Part shown: one piece after another, positions 42,228-51,432 of the stretch
Numbering within the stretch: position 1 is the first letter of the stretch
How the letters are laid out: each line of letters begins with the position of its first letter
NCBI GenBank assembly: GCA_013151015.1
Contig: JAADJA010000054.1
Location: 1 to 57,697, forward strand
Source: Chlorobiota bacterium
GTDB taxonomy: Bacteria > Bacteroidota > Bacteroidia > Bacteroidales > JAADJA01
Reading direction: 5' to 3'
Length of the DNA: 57,697 bases
Notes under the pieces: generated by a model
Databases searched by the model: none
Told to the model about the DNA's origin: nothing
What the model saw: the letters and a program-made list of their open reading frames with translations, nothing else
Position numbers and translations under genes: made by a program

Positions 42228-42304
42228 AGGGAGGAGTCAATGGTTTAGAATGGAGGTCCTTGGCATGTGGTGCAAATTGGAGTTGGCAGAATAGAAACTT
42301 GTTG

Positions 42305-42371
42305 AGTCGGGGCAGGCCATAGTATTGTTAAGTGACCCGACTGGTTGAAATCAGAATAATGTTACTGCAAC
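42305..42371. repeat. Dispersed direct repeat, copy B
   Basis: Matches copy A at 39945-40006 in the same orientation. GTCGGG at its left pairs with CCCGAC within the repeat. It borders a region of gene remnants, which suggests the site has been recombinogenic. Confidence 0.8.
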
Positions 42372-42409
42372 AAGCGTAGTCCCATTGTTGCATGAGTGGG
42401 ATTTTTCTT

Positions 42410-42514
42410 TTAATGTTTAATCGCCCATTCCACAGCCTTTTCTGCATGGATTTTTGTGGTATCAAAAATTGGGATATCCACATCATGTTCCGAAATTGGC
42501 AGATGTAAAAACCT
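42410..42514 (-). pseudogene. 3' remnant of an unidentified gene
   Basis: Minus-strand frame reading LHLPISEHDVDIPIFDTT and KIHAEKAVEWAIKH then stop at 42410. It is blocked by a stop at 42515-42517 and has no start codon; an alternative frame immediately upstream (GFFEGF) hints at a frameshift. The composition looks like the C-terminus of a real protein, perhaps a P-loop kinase-like family (D-x-P-I-F-D...A-E-K-A), but no family is claimed. Confidence 0.45.
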
Positions 42515-42530
42515 TCAAAGAACCCAAGTC

Positions 42531-42748
42531 ATGAAAAACATCCTCCTGCTCACGAATTTTTCGGAAACAGCACGGAAGGCGATTACTGCTTTCGTAAGAG
42601 TTCATCTTGAATCCATCCAACAAAACCAAATAGGTTTGCTTGCCCTGATCGACCATCGGATAAATATGATAAGTAAACTATTCGCCAGCAGTGTCACCGG
42701 GAATTTTGCATCCCGTGCCGAAGTGCCCTTGCTGTGATCCATGAGTGA
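42531..42748 (+). pseudogene. Internally deleted universal stress protein gene
   Basis: Starts MKNILLLTNFSETARKAITAF, the normal N-terminus of a universal stress protein, then jumps directly to a C-terminal USP segment (IGLLALIDHR, FASSVTGNFASRAEVPLL), omitting the middle of the fold. The frame stops at 42735; restoring one base in the CCC at 42726-42728 would give the usual ending VPLAVIHE with a stop at 42746-42748. USP proteins are 140 or 280 residues, so this 70-residue remnant cannot fold normally. It lies beside a second remnant and a dispersed repeat. Confidence 0.65.
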
Positions 42749-42790
42749 ATCATTTTAAAATCCTAACTTAGATAAACTGTCTAAAGCCCT

Positions 42791-44761
42791 TTAAGCAACC
42801 TTCCTCCCAAATACCACCACAATAAAATAAAGGATGGCAATGTTCACAGGGAACAGTATATAAAACGGAACGCCGTAAGCTGCCGGCAATGTCCCAAACA
42901 AAGTGCCAACAACCCCAACCACCAAGGCATAGGGCAATTGGGTCCGTACATGATCGATATGATTGCACGAACTTGCGAGCGAACTTAAAATTGTTGTATC
43001 GGAAATAGGTGAACAATGATCGCCAAATACCGAACCCGCCAGAATGGAAGAGACCACATTGTTGAAAATCAACATTGTTGCATCATAGTCCAGGCCATGG
43101 TTTTGGGAGATTGTCCACGAAACGGGCAAAATCAAAGGATAAAGAATAGCCATGGTCCCCCAGGAGGAACCCGTTGAAAATGCAATTACCGCAGAAAGCA
43201 AAAAAGTAATGGCCGGCAGCAGATAAGGGCTAAGGTGCATATTGACCAGGATTTGTGACAGGAAATCGGCCGTGTGCATGTTCTGGGTGATTTTTGCAAG
43301 CGACCAGGCAAGGATTAAAATAAGAACTGCATTGAGCATGGTCGAAAAACCCTCGATCATATAAGCAATGCTTTTCCTGATATTGAATATCTTTTGGCCA
43401 ACGGTCAAAATCACGGCGATGAACATTCCCGACATGGATGCCCAAAGCAACGCAACGTAAGAATCGGAATTCCCGATTATTTCAGAGAATTTCGTAAAAG
43501 CCGATACTTCCGGATTGTTCCACAGTTTGCTGTCCCAACCCGTTATTACCAATCCGGCAAAAGTTCCGAAAACAACAATGAAAACCGGAATGGCAGCATT
43601 GTACCAACGGGCCTTTAAGGTTTCCCCCTCCTCAACAGTATCCCCGGATGCAACAATCGTCTCCATTTCATTTTCCCCTGCCCTTGCCCTTTTCTCCGCT
43701 TTTAACATGGGTCCAAAGTCCCTGCCCTTGAAAATCAGTATCAACATAAAAGCAAGGGTAAGTATTGGGTAAAACCGGGTGCTCAGCGACCGGATAAAAA
43801 CGAGGTAGGCACTTTCGTCGAGGCCAATGGCATTGATCCCTTCCTGTATGTAGGCAATTTCAATCCCGATCCAGGTGGTAGTGAGTGCAAGTGCCGCAAC
43901 AGGGGCGGCAGTGGAATCCACGATATAGGCCAGTTTTTCGCGGGAAATCTTCAAGCGGTCGGTCACGGGCCGCATGGTATTCCCGACAATAAGCGTATTG
44001 GCATAATCGTCAAAGAAAATGGCCACTCCCAATAACCAGGTGATAAACTGCCCCGATTTGGCATTGGCCGCATATTTCGACAAATAATTTACAATGCCCC
44101 GCATCCCGCCATTTTTCGTGATCAGGGCCACCATCCCACCTATCATCATCGAAAACAGGATAATGGATATATGGCCTTGGTCTTTCATGGTATCCACGAT
44201 ATAGGTATCGATGATGGCAAACAACCCACTGAACAGCGCAATAAAAAACGATTTTCCCTGAAAGATAAACAAGATAGTGGTCCCACTGAGCAATCCCAGG
44301 AATAGGGCTGTATAAACCTCGCGGAAAACCAATGCGATCAGTATGGCGATCAAAGGTGGGATTACCGACATCCACAAGGGAACGGGTGTAACTGTTTTTG
44401 AAAAAGAAAAACCACCGATTGAAATCGTCAATTCTTCCTTTTCCTTAAAAACGTGCTGAAAAACATATTTGCCATTTTCCGGATGGATGATAACATCTGA
44501 ACCATTAATTTTTATAGGCAGATTAGAACTTCTATCAAAATTTGGTTCGTTAATACTAACCTCAATTTCAACAGAAATATCTTGTATGATAATTGGGTTG
44601 ATTTCGATGGAAATATTTTTGGGATTGAAATCTGATAAATCGGCTAAGGATTCGATTTGCTGCCCCGCAGAACTAATAAGGCTAAAGGAAAAGGAAATGA
44701 TTAATGAAAACAGGAAGACGAAACTTCTATAACTTATCTTTCTATGTTCTCTATCAATCAT
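42791..44761 (-). CDS. NhaC-family Na+/H+ antiporter with N-terminal exported domain
   Basis: A 656-residue protein. From about residue 130 it is an NhaC-type antiporter with about eleven helices; the motifs FSTGSSWGTMAILYPLILP, GDHCSPISDTTILSS and FFDDYANTLIVG are diagnostic. It should exchange Na+ for H+ at the inner membrane. Unusually it begins with a signal-peptide-like segment (about 11-32) and a soluble beta-rich domain of about 90 residues (33-124, VEIEVSINEPNF, LPIKINGSDVIIHPENGKYVFQ) before the first antiporter helix. It follows rseP by 71 nt on the same strand and may be the last gene of the dxr-rseP unit. Confidence 0.92.
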   Translation of the reverse strand: MIDREHRKISYRSFVFLFSLIISFSFSLISSAGQQIESLADLSDFNPKNISIEINPIIIQDISVEIEVSINEPNFDRSSNLPIKINGSDVIIHPENGKYVFQHVFKEKEELTISIGGFSFSKTVTPVPLWMSVIPPLIAILIALVFREVYTALFLGLLSGTTILFIFQGKSFFIALFSGLFAIIDTYIVDTMKDQGHISIILFSMMIGGMVALITKNGGMRGIVNYLSKYAANAKSGQFITWLLGVAIFFDDYANTLIVGNTMRPVTDRLKISREKLAYIVDSTAAPVAALALTTTWIGIEIAYIQEGINAIGLDESAYLVFIRSLSTRFYPILTLAFMLILIFKGRDFGPMLKAEKRARAGENEMETIVASGDTVEEGETLKARWYNAAIPVFIVVFGTFAGLVITGWDSKLWNNPEVSAFTKFSEIIGNSDSYVALLWASMSGMFIAVILTVGQKIFNIRKSIAYMIEGFSTMLNAVLILILAWSLAKITQNMHTADFLSQILVNMHLSPYLLPAITFLLSAVIAFSTGSSWGTMAILYPLILPVSWTISQNHGLDYDATMLIFNNVVSSILAGSVFGDHCSPISDTTILSSLASSCNHIDHVRTQLPYALVVGVVGTLFGTLPAAYGVPFYILFPVNIAILYFIVVVFGRKVA

Positions 44762-44832
44762 TGGATTTTATACATATTCCCACAACAATTTTATATAGGG
44801 GCTTGTCTGACAAAGTATATTTTCAGAAACTC

Positions 44833-46164
44833 CTATTTCTCCGAAAAAAACTTGAACAAATCATTTCCATTGGCAAAGATCAACAATGAAAACAGGATGA
44901 CCATCCCAACGATTTGGGCATATTCCATGAACTTATCGCTTGGTTTGCGCCGGGTTATTATTTCGTACATCAGGAACATTACATGACCACCGTCAAGTGC
45001 AGGGATGGGGAGTATGTTTAATATGGCGAGCATAATTGACAAAAATGCTGTCAACGTCCAAAAACTTTCCCAATGCCATTTTGCGGGAAAGAGGTTTCCA
45101 ATGGTTATAAAACCACCAACTGATCCCAATGCGTCCACCTTCGGGGAAAAAAGCAGTTTTAGCTGCTTAAAATAATCCCCTATTCCAAAATATGTCCTTG
45201 AAATTCCTGCCGGAATAGCTTCCAGAAAAGTGTAATCCTTTTCCCTAATATCAAAGTATTTGGAAAGATTTGTTACTGGGCCAACGCCAATTAAACCCTT
45301 TTCAGGAACCGGAACCCGGATATTGACAGAATCACCATTCCTTAGAACATGAACTGTAACGGTTTCGTTTTTATGTTTTTGTATCTCGGTTTTAAACTCA
45401 TCAAAAAATTCGGTGGGAACTTGGTTCAATCCGATGATTACGTCCCCTTTCTCCATGCCCGCTTCTTTTGCCGGGGAGTTTTTCACAAACCTTTCCACTT
45501 CAAACGGAAAACGGACACTTATAAAATCCCTTGATTTTTGCTCAATAAGTTTATTTACATAATCATCAGGCACATCCAATTCAATGTTCTGTCCATTGCG
45601 CGAAATTTGAATGGTCTTGACCCCATCAAGGATAAGTTTTTTGGGGATTTTCCCAAAGCTTTCGACCTTTTCGTTATCAAGGGTGAGTATTTTGTCACCG
45701 TTTTGCAGTCCCAGTTCGGCACCAACGGAATCAACCACAATGCCGTATTTCAGGCTTTCGGTTGGCAGGTATTCTTCGCCCCACGTAAATAGCATCCCGA
45801 TGTAAATTGCAATGGCCAATAGTATGTTCATGGTAACGCCGCCAAGCATGATGATTAATCGTTGCCAGGTGGGCTTGCTCCTGAATTCGTAAGGTTCCGG
45901 CGGTTTTTTCATTGCCTCCTTGTCCATGGATTCATCGATCATACCTGATATTTTCACATATCCCCCCAGCGGCAACCAGCCAATGCCATATTCAGTATCC
46001 CCTTTTTTGAACTTGAACAACGAAAACCAGGGGTCGAAAAAAAGATAAAACTTCTCAACTTTCGTCTTGAAGGCTTTTGCTGCAATGAAATGGCCAAACT
46101 CATGGATAATGACAAGTATGGACAAACTGAAAAAAAACTGAATAACTTTTATGAAAATTTCCAT
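44833..46164 (-). CDS. rseP: Site-2 intramembrane protease RseP
   Basis: A 443-residue zinc intramembrane protease that cleaves anti-sigma factors and leftover signal peptides. The first membrane helix holds HEFGH (21-25), and the C-terminal helix NILPIPALDGGHVMF supplies the third ligand Asp. Two PDZ domains lie between (LGLQNGDKILTLDNEKVESF and EAGMEKGDVIIGLNQVP). All key residues are intact. It follows dxr by 63 nt, the conserved dxr-rseP pairing seen in many bacteria. Confidence 0.97.
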   Translation of the reverse strand: MEIFIKVIQFFFSLSILVIIHEFGHFIAAKAFKTKVEKFYLFFDPWFSLFKFKKGDTEYGIGWLPLGGYVKISGMIDESMDKEAMKKPPEPYEFRSKPTWQRLIIMLGGVTMNILLAIAIYIGMLFTWGEEYLPTESLKYGIVVDSVGAELGLQNGDKILTLDNEKVESFGKIPKKLILDGVKTIQISRNGQNIELDVPDDYVNKLIEQKSRDFISVRFPFEVERFVKNSPAKEAGMEKGDVIIGLNQVPTEFFDEFKTEIQKHKNETVTVHVLRNGDSVNIRVPVPEKGLIGVGPVTNLSKYFDIREKDYTFLEAIPAGISRTYFGIGDYFKQLKLLFSPKVDALGSVGGFITIGNLFPAKWHWESFWTLTAFLSIMLAILNILPIPALDGGHVMFLMYEIITRRKPSDKFMEYAQIVGMVILFSLLIFANGNDLFKFFSEK

Positions 46165-46227
46165 TTAACGGTAGTAATTAATAATAAGGAACACTAAACG
46201 AATATACTGTAATTTTGTTTTAATAAA

Positions 46228-47388
46228 TCAGGAAAATTTCCTCAATAAAGAAACAGCCTTTTCCCTTGTAAGCCTGTCGGTTTCAAAGTAATCATCCAAT
46301 GAAGGCTTTTCGATGAAATAAACTGTTTGGATACACTCCTCAATAATGTCGGGCATCTGTAGAAAACCTATCCGGTCATTCAAAAAAGCATCCACTGTCA
46401 TTTCGTTTGCCGCATTCAAAACACAGGGGCTGTTCCCTCCTTTTTCAAGCGCCTCGAAAGCGAGTGCAAGATTACGAAAAATTTTAATGTCCGCTTGTTC
46501 AAAAGTAAGTTTGGGACAATCAATAAAACTGAACTCTGGGAAGTTGGCCACAAGCCTTTCGGGATAGGCAAGTGCGTACTGGATTGGCAGGCGCATATCA
46601 GGAAGGCCCATCTGGGCTTTCAGGGAGCCATCCTTGAATTGAACCAGCGAATGGACAATGGATTGCGGGTGGATAACCACTTCGATTTCTTCGGGTTTCA
46701 ACCCAAACAACCATTTGGCCTCTATCACCTCCAGGCCTTTGTTCATAAGGGAAGCAGAATCAATGGTGATTTTATCGCCCATATTCCAATTGGGATGGTT
46801 CAATGCCTCTGTTTTTCCAATTGTCCCAAGGTATTCCAGGGATTTCCCCCTGAAAGGCCCTCCCGAAGCAGTAAGGATAATTTTCTTGACCGAATCAGGG
46901 CTTTCACCTGCAAGGCACTGGAATATGGCGGAATGTTCAGAGTCGATGGGAATCAGTGACCCTTTTTTTTCATTGATGAGTTGCGTTACGATTTCACCGG
47001 CCACTACCAGCGATTCCTTGTTTGCAAGGGCAATGGGTTTTCCGGCTTTTATTGCATGTATCACAGGCTTCAGCCCCGCAAAACCAACAAGGGCGACCAA
47101 AACCATATCAACGGTATCCATTTCTGTGATTTGTGAAATTGCATCTTCCCCGGCATAAACTTTAATATCATGTGGGTCGAGGGCATCAAAAACTTCCCGG
47201 TACAAACCGTCATTACCGATAACCACCACATTGGGTTTGTAGATGAGTGCCTGTTCGATGAGCAATTTAGAATTCTGATTGGCAGTTAGCACTTCCAGTT
47301 GAAAATGTTCGGGGTGCAGGCGGATAACTTCCAGGGCCTGAATCCCAATGGAGCCGGTGGAGCCAAGAAGGGCGATTCGTTTTTTCAA
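46228..47388 (-). CDS. dxr: 1-deoxy-D-xylulose 5-phosphate reductoisomerase
   Basis: The second enzyme of the MEP pathway, making 2-C-methyl-D-erythritol 4-phosphate with NADPH. It has 386 residues. The Rossmann motif LGSTGSIG is at 8-15, the metal-binding acid triad includes DSEHSAIFQ, and the loops LTASGGPFRG and IHPQSIVHSLVQFKDGS are conserved. The C-terminal helical domain has LNAANEMTVDAFL. It lies between the M23 peptidase gene (35-nt gap) and rseP. Confidence 0.97.
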   Translation of the reverse strand: MKKRIALLGSTGSIGIQALEVIRLHPEHFQLEVLTANQNSKLLIEQALIYKPNVVVIGNDGLYREVFDALDPHDIKVYAGEDAISQITEMDTVDMVLVALVGFAGLKPVIHAIKAGKPIALANKESLVVAGEIVTQLINEKKGSLIPIDSEHSAIFQCLAGESPDSVKKIILTASGGPFRGKSLEYLGTIGKTEALNHPNWNMGDKITIDSASLMNKGLEVIEAKWLFGLKPEEIEVVIHPQSIVHSLVQFKDGSLKAQMGLPDMRLPIQYALAYPERLVANFPEFSFIDCPKLTFEQADIKIFRNLALAFEALEKGGNSPCVLNAANEMTVDAFLNDRIGFLQMPDIIEECIQTVYFIEKPSLDDYFETDRLTREKAVSLLRKFS

Positions 47389-47423
47389 TGGGCTATTCCT
47401 TAGTTAGTTTTATGTATTTGTTT

Positions 47424-48314
47424 TTAAAAAACAACATACTCGGTTGGGTCAACCGGCATACCGTTGTACCACAGTTCAAAATGGAGGTGCGGGCCTGTGG
47501 TAAGTTCCCCGGATTCACCAACTATGGCAATGGGATCCCCTGCTTGTACCACGCTACCCATCTTTTTTAGCAAAACGGAATTGTGCTTATACACTGAAAT
47601 AAAATTCCCCTTATGCTGAATGCTGATAACATATCCTGTTTCGATGGTCCAATCGGAAAAAACGACCGTTCCGTCGAGGGTGGCTTTCACCGCTTCATTT
47701 CTTTTTGCGACCACATCGACCCCAAAATGCTGCTCGGCCAGGTTGAACTTTGTGGTAATAATCCCTTTTAAAGGGGTGAAAAACAAATAATTGCTTAAGG
47801 AAGAAACCGGTGCGGCGAGTTCTTCGTTTTCATTGTAAAACAAATCATAGGAAGATTCATTTTCGTACTCGGCGCGGAGCAATGAATCCTCCGGCGAACG
47901 TGAATATTCGATATCTTCGTAATTAGCCCCTTCGACAGCCACCACCTGACTTGTATCTTCAACAATATCTTTTCCCTCGATCACGCTCTTTAAATTCCGC
48001 AAATAAACATTCTTTTGCTGAACATCCGTCTGTAACGAATCAGCCATATGCTGCAATTCGATTATCCTTTTTTGCATGGTAACATCCGTATAACCTGGGA
48101 TATATTCCCGCAGTGGGGTGAAGGCAATAAGGAAAGTGGTGAAGACAATAAGCAAAATAGCCGTAATCCCGGCAACGGTAAAAACATTTAAGCGCGAAAG
48201 CCTGAACGAAATTTTTTCCTCATAGGTCTCCTCGTTCATGATTACCAACCGGTACTTATTGCGAAGTTTCTCTATTCTGCGTTTCCGTCTCTCTTTTTTA
48301 AAATCCTCGGGCAT
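47424..48314 (-). CDS. M23 family membrane-anchored metallopeptidase
   Basis: A 296-residue protein from the ATG at 48314 (a TTG 9 nt upstream is a weaker start). The N-terminal cytoplasmic segment is strongly basic (KKERRKRRIEKLRNKY), followed by one membrane helix (about 42-65), a coiled coil (MQKRIIELQHMADSLQTDV) and a LytM/M23 domain (about 178-296). The zinc ligands His196 and Asp200 (HFGVD) and the HLH pair at 276-278 (GPHLHFEL) are intact, so endopeptidase activity on peptidoglycan is plausible. A TATCTTTG element on the minus strand (48335-48342) gives a short leader. It is the first gene of the M23-dxr-rseP-nhaC run; some M23 proteins of this plan regulate division or elongation. Confidence 0.93.
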   Translation of the reverse strand: MPEDFKKERRKRRIEKLRNKYRLVIMNEETYEEKISFRLSRLNVFTVAGITAILLIVFTTFLIAFTPLREYIPGYTDVTMQKRIIELQHMADSLQTDVQQKNVYLRNLKSVIEGKDIVEDTSQVVAVEGANYEDIEYSRSPEDSLLRAEYENESSYDLFYNENEELAAPVSSLSNYLFFTPLKGIITTKFNLAEQHFGVDVVAKRNEAVKATLDGTVVFSDWTIETGYVISIQHKGNFISVYKHNSVLLKKMGSVVQAGDPIAIVGESGELTTGPHLHFELWYNGMPVDPTEYVVF

Positions 48315-48492
48315 TTCACTCAAATTTTGATTTGCAAAGATACCTTAATTTTTCTACCCTTAAATTGAATGTTAAAAGAATCCACAAGCTCCAAGTGTGA
48401 ACAATATTGACATTTAATCTACTTTTGTCCCTTTCAATATTATTAGCGTTTGTATTCTTTTTTTTATTTTTCAAACCCTAAAAAACAACAAA

Positions 48493-50380
48493 ATGAAACA
48501 GGCATTTCTCTTGTTCTTCTTTGGCATATCGTGGTTGTTTCTTACCGGACAATCAAACACCGAAATACCAGTTGTTTATTCCAATTTTTACTTTGAAGAT
48601 GGGAATTTGATTTTCAAACCGGAAGGCTCACCGGACAAGATGACCTGGATCCCATCGGAACCGGTATATTATTTTGACAAAATAGCGAAAAGTCCCAAAG
48701 GCACGGAAAACGGGCTTCGATTCGATTTTGGGGACAAAAATTTCAACGGCACGATTTATTATGGGTTTATCCTAAGTGAAAACATTAAATATCCCCAACC
48801 CGTTTATTTTCATAGTACCGCAAAAATAAATGCGGGCATTGCCGAGATTGATATAAGGAACAACTTATCAGGAAAATATGATATCGCCAATTGGGAAGAA
48901 AAAGGGTTTTCAAGGCTTGGTTACCGGATTGTGTCATCGGAGGGAAAAATTGTTTACGATGGGAAAATCAATGTAAGGGGGAAAGGGCCTTTTGAAACCG
49001 ATGTCACTATTGTTTCGGGGCCTTTTATCAATCAGGTAACGGATAGCAGCGTCATTATTTCGTTTGAGACCAATGTTGAGATCATTGCTTTTGTGATTGC
49101 TGACGGGCACTCGTTTATGGACAAAACCCAAAATAAAAACTTCGAGTTGAAAATAGATGGCCTAAAACCATTGACAGAATATTCTTATACGGCAAAATAT
49201 GGGGATTACTCGGATACATATTCTTTTAAAACCGCCCCACCACCCGGATATAACAAAGAGTTCACATTTGCTTTTGCGAGCGATTGGCGGGCCGGAAACG
49301 GGGGCGGCGAACGCAGTGTTTTTGGGGTCAATGCCTATATCGCAAAACGCCTTGTTGAAAAAAACAGCCGTTCACAATGCCGCATTCCTGCAATTTACCG
49401 GTGATATGATTTCGGGCTATTCCGATAATTGGAACGAACAAAAACTCCAGTACCATAATTTTAAGAATGTGCTGGAACAATATGCCCATTATATTCCCGT
49501 GAACGTGGGGATGGGAAACCATGAAGCCCTGAATTTTTATTTTGCAAATGAAGCCGGCGAAGTGGTCATGATCGACAAATTCCGGTTTGGGGCCGAATCG
49601 GCGGAAACCTTATTTGCCGAAATGTTCGTAAACCCGCTCAACGGGCCTGAAAGTGAGGACAATTCAAAATACGACCCAGACCCGGAAAATCGTGATTTCC
49701 CAAGCTATAAAGAAAATGTATTCTCCTATACTTATGGAAATATTGCCATGATCGTACTTAATTCTGACTATTTATATGCACCCACCGAAGACCAGGTTCC
49801 AAAAACAGGGGGCAATATCCATGGATATATCATGGACAATCAGTTACAATGGTTTAAGGAAGAGATTGCCAAATACGAAAAGGACAAAAACATCGACCAT
49901 GTTTTTGTCACTATACACACTCCCGCATTCCCCAATGGCGGGCATTCCGGTGACGATATGTGGTATAAAGGGAACAATGAAATCCGGCCTTATGTCGCCG
50001 GAAAACCTGTTGATAAAGGGATTATCGAACGGCGTGACGAATTCCTCGATATAATGATCAATAAAAGTTCCAAGACCATAGCCCTGCTTTGTGGCGATGA
50101 ACACAACTACAACCGGATGCTCATTGATTCAAGAACGAATATCTATCCAGATGGCTGGAAATGGGAAAAGCTGAAAATCTCCAGGCCGATCTGGCAAATA
50201 ACAAATGGCTCGGCAGGGGCGCCTTATTACGGACAGGAAGAATTGATATGGAGCAGTTCCGTTCAATTTTTTGCAACACAATATGCCCTGGTTTTCTTTC
50301 ATATCAATGGAAACGAAATCGAACTGGAAGTGATAAACCCCGATACGGGCGAAGAAGTGGATAAGGTAAAGATCCGATAA
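48493..50380 (+). pseudogene. Purple-acid-phosphatase-like metallophosphoesterase gene with a frameshift
   Basis: Two overlapping frames make one protein. The first has a signal peptide (MKQAFLLFFFGISWLFLTGQ), a beta-rich N-terminal region with a fibronectin-like PAP domain (SSVIISFETNVEI, LKPLTEYSYTAKYG) and the phosphoesterase start FAFASDWRAGNGGG. The second continues AAFLQFTGDM, VGMGNHEALN, TIHTPAFPNGGHSG and LLCGDEHNYNR, the metallophosphoesterase metal ligands. Removing one A from the seven-A run at 49358-49364 joins them (…RLVEKTAVHNAAFLQF) into about 628 residues. TACTTTTG at 48420-48427 is a likely -7 element. All metal ligands remain, so the shift may be a sequencing error, a recent mutation or transcriptional slippage. 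Periplasmic phosphatase function is inferred. Confidence 0.85.
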
Positions 50381-50441
50381 AATGGAGAATAAATTTTGGT
50401 GACCTCAGGTTTTAATCAATTTTTTCATCCATTCCCATAAC

Positions 50442-50583
50442 ATTAGTTCGGTAAATAATTATATTGTATTGATTGCTATGTATTTGTAGTTTGAAAAGTA
50501 TTTTATCATGTTGTGTACATCAATACGTTGCGTTCTTTGTCCCGCATATGCGGGATTGCGCGAGAAAAAATTACCGAAGTATT
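50442..50583. mobile_element. MITE-like element, copy 1
   Basis: 142 bp bounded by TAGTTCGGTAAAT at the left and an ATTACCGAAGTATT-type inverted end at the right. It contains a conserved core ACGTTGCGTTCTTTG...TTGCGCGAG. The direct repeat CCATAACATTA occurs on each side (50435-50445 and 50585-50595), like a target-site duplication. It has no coding capacity. A second copy is at 56003-56136. The remaining sequence to 50772 holds a TAATTTTG promoter-like element at 50656-50663. Confidence 0.7.
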
Positions 50584-50772
50584 GCCATAACATTATCAAC
50601 AATCCTTTGTTCGTTATTATTTTCAAAATTAAATATTAAGGCACGGAAAATGGAATAATTTTGCACTTCGTTAAATAAATTGAAATATAGTGCGTTAGTC
50701 CATGAAATTGAGCGTGCAATTCGAGCAATGAATTAATGAAATACACAGAAAATAAAATTAAAAACAAAAACA

Positions 50773-51426
50773 ATGAAAAGACCAATCACAAGATCACTTA
50801 TCCCCAAATTGATGATTTTACTTCTCATCGGGGGAATGGCATTTACGACAGGTGGGTGCAAAAGCAAGAAAAAACTGGCACAGGAACAGGCTGCCAAGGA
50901 ATATGCCGACAAAGTGCAGAAAGCAATTTCCGACCTTCAGGCTATTTTGGACGATGACGGAACCATGCCAATTGCCGAAATGGAACGCAGGCTGAACGAC
51001 ATCAAATCCCAGAACCTGAACGACAAAACCGTAAACGAACTGATCGTGAAGGTTGAGGATAAAATTGCAAAGTTGAACACAGAATTAAAAAAGCTGGAAG
51101 AGGAGGAACAAAAAAGGCTGGCCGAAGAAGCGGAAAAGAACAAATACAATTACATCAACGATTCCTTTATCGAAGTGGCCCATGCAGCCGATACCGAAAC
51201 GGCCAACATGAAAATTTCAGGTGCGCTTAAACTCTATGCTTCTGAGGATGTCCCTGTTCTTATCATTATCCACCAGGAAGGTGAAGTGGTTGATTACGAC
51301 AAACCGACAACCATTAAAGACTACCTTAATTATGTGAAAGACCAGAAGAAATACGATAATAAAATTGCCAGGGTCAAGATTGACGACTATGGCCAGATAA
51401 CCGAATTAGAACTAATTAAAAAATAG
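50773..51426 (+). CDS. Lipoprotein with coiled coil, function unknown
   Basis: A 217-residue lipoprotein: a signal peptide ending in the lipobox TTGGC with Cys29, then a Lys-rich spacer. Residues about 35-125 are an Ala/Lys/Glu-rich coiled coil (QEQAAKEYADKVQKAISDLQ, ELKKLEEEEQKRLAEEAEKN). The C-terminal 85 residues form a small alpha/beta domain (NMKISGALKLYASEDVPVLI, TTIKDYLNYVKDQKKYDNKI). No enzyme motif is seen. It is the first of four consecutive plus-strand exported proteins and is followed after 6 nt by the next gene, so the two are surely co-transcribed. Confidence 0.85.
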   Translation: MKRPITRSLIPKLMILLLIGGMAFTTGGCKSKKKLAQEQAAKEYADKVQKAISDLQAILDDDGTMPIAEMERRLNDIKSQNLNDKTVNELIVKVEDKIAKLNTELKKLEEEEQKRLAEEAEKNKYNYINDSFIEVAHAADTETANMKISGALKLYASEDVPVLIIIHQEGEVVDYDKPTTIKDYLNYVKDQKKYDNKIARVKIDDYGQITELELIKK

Positions 51427-51432
51427 GAAATC

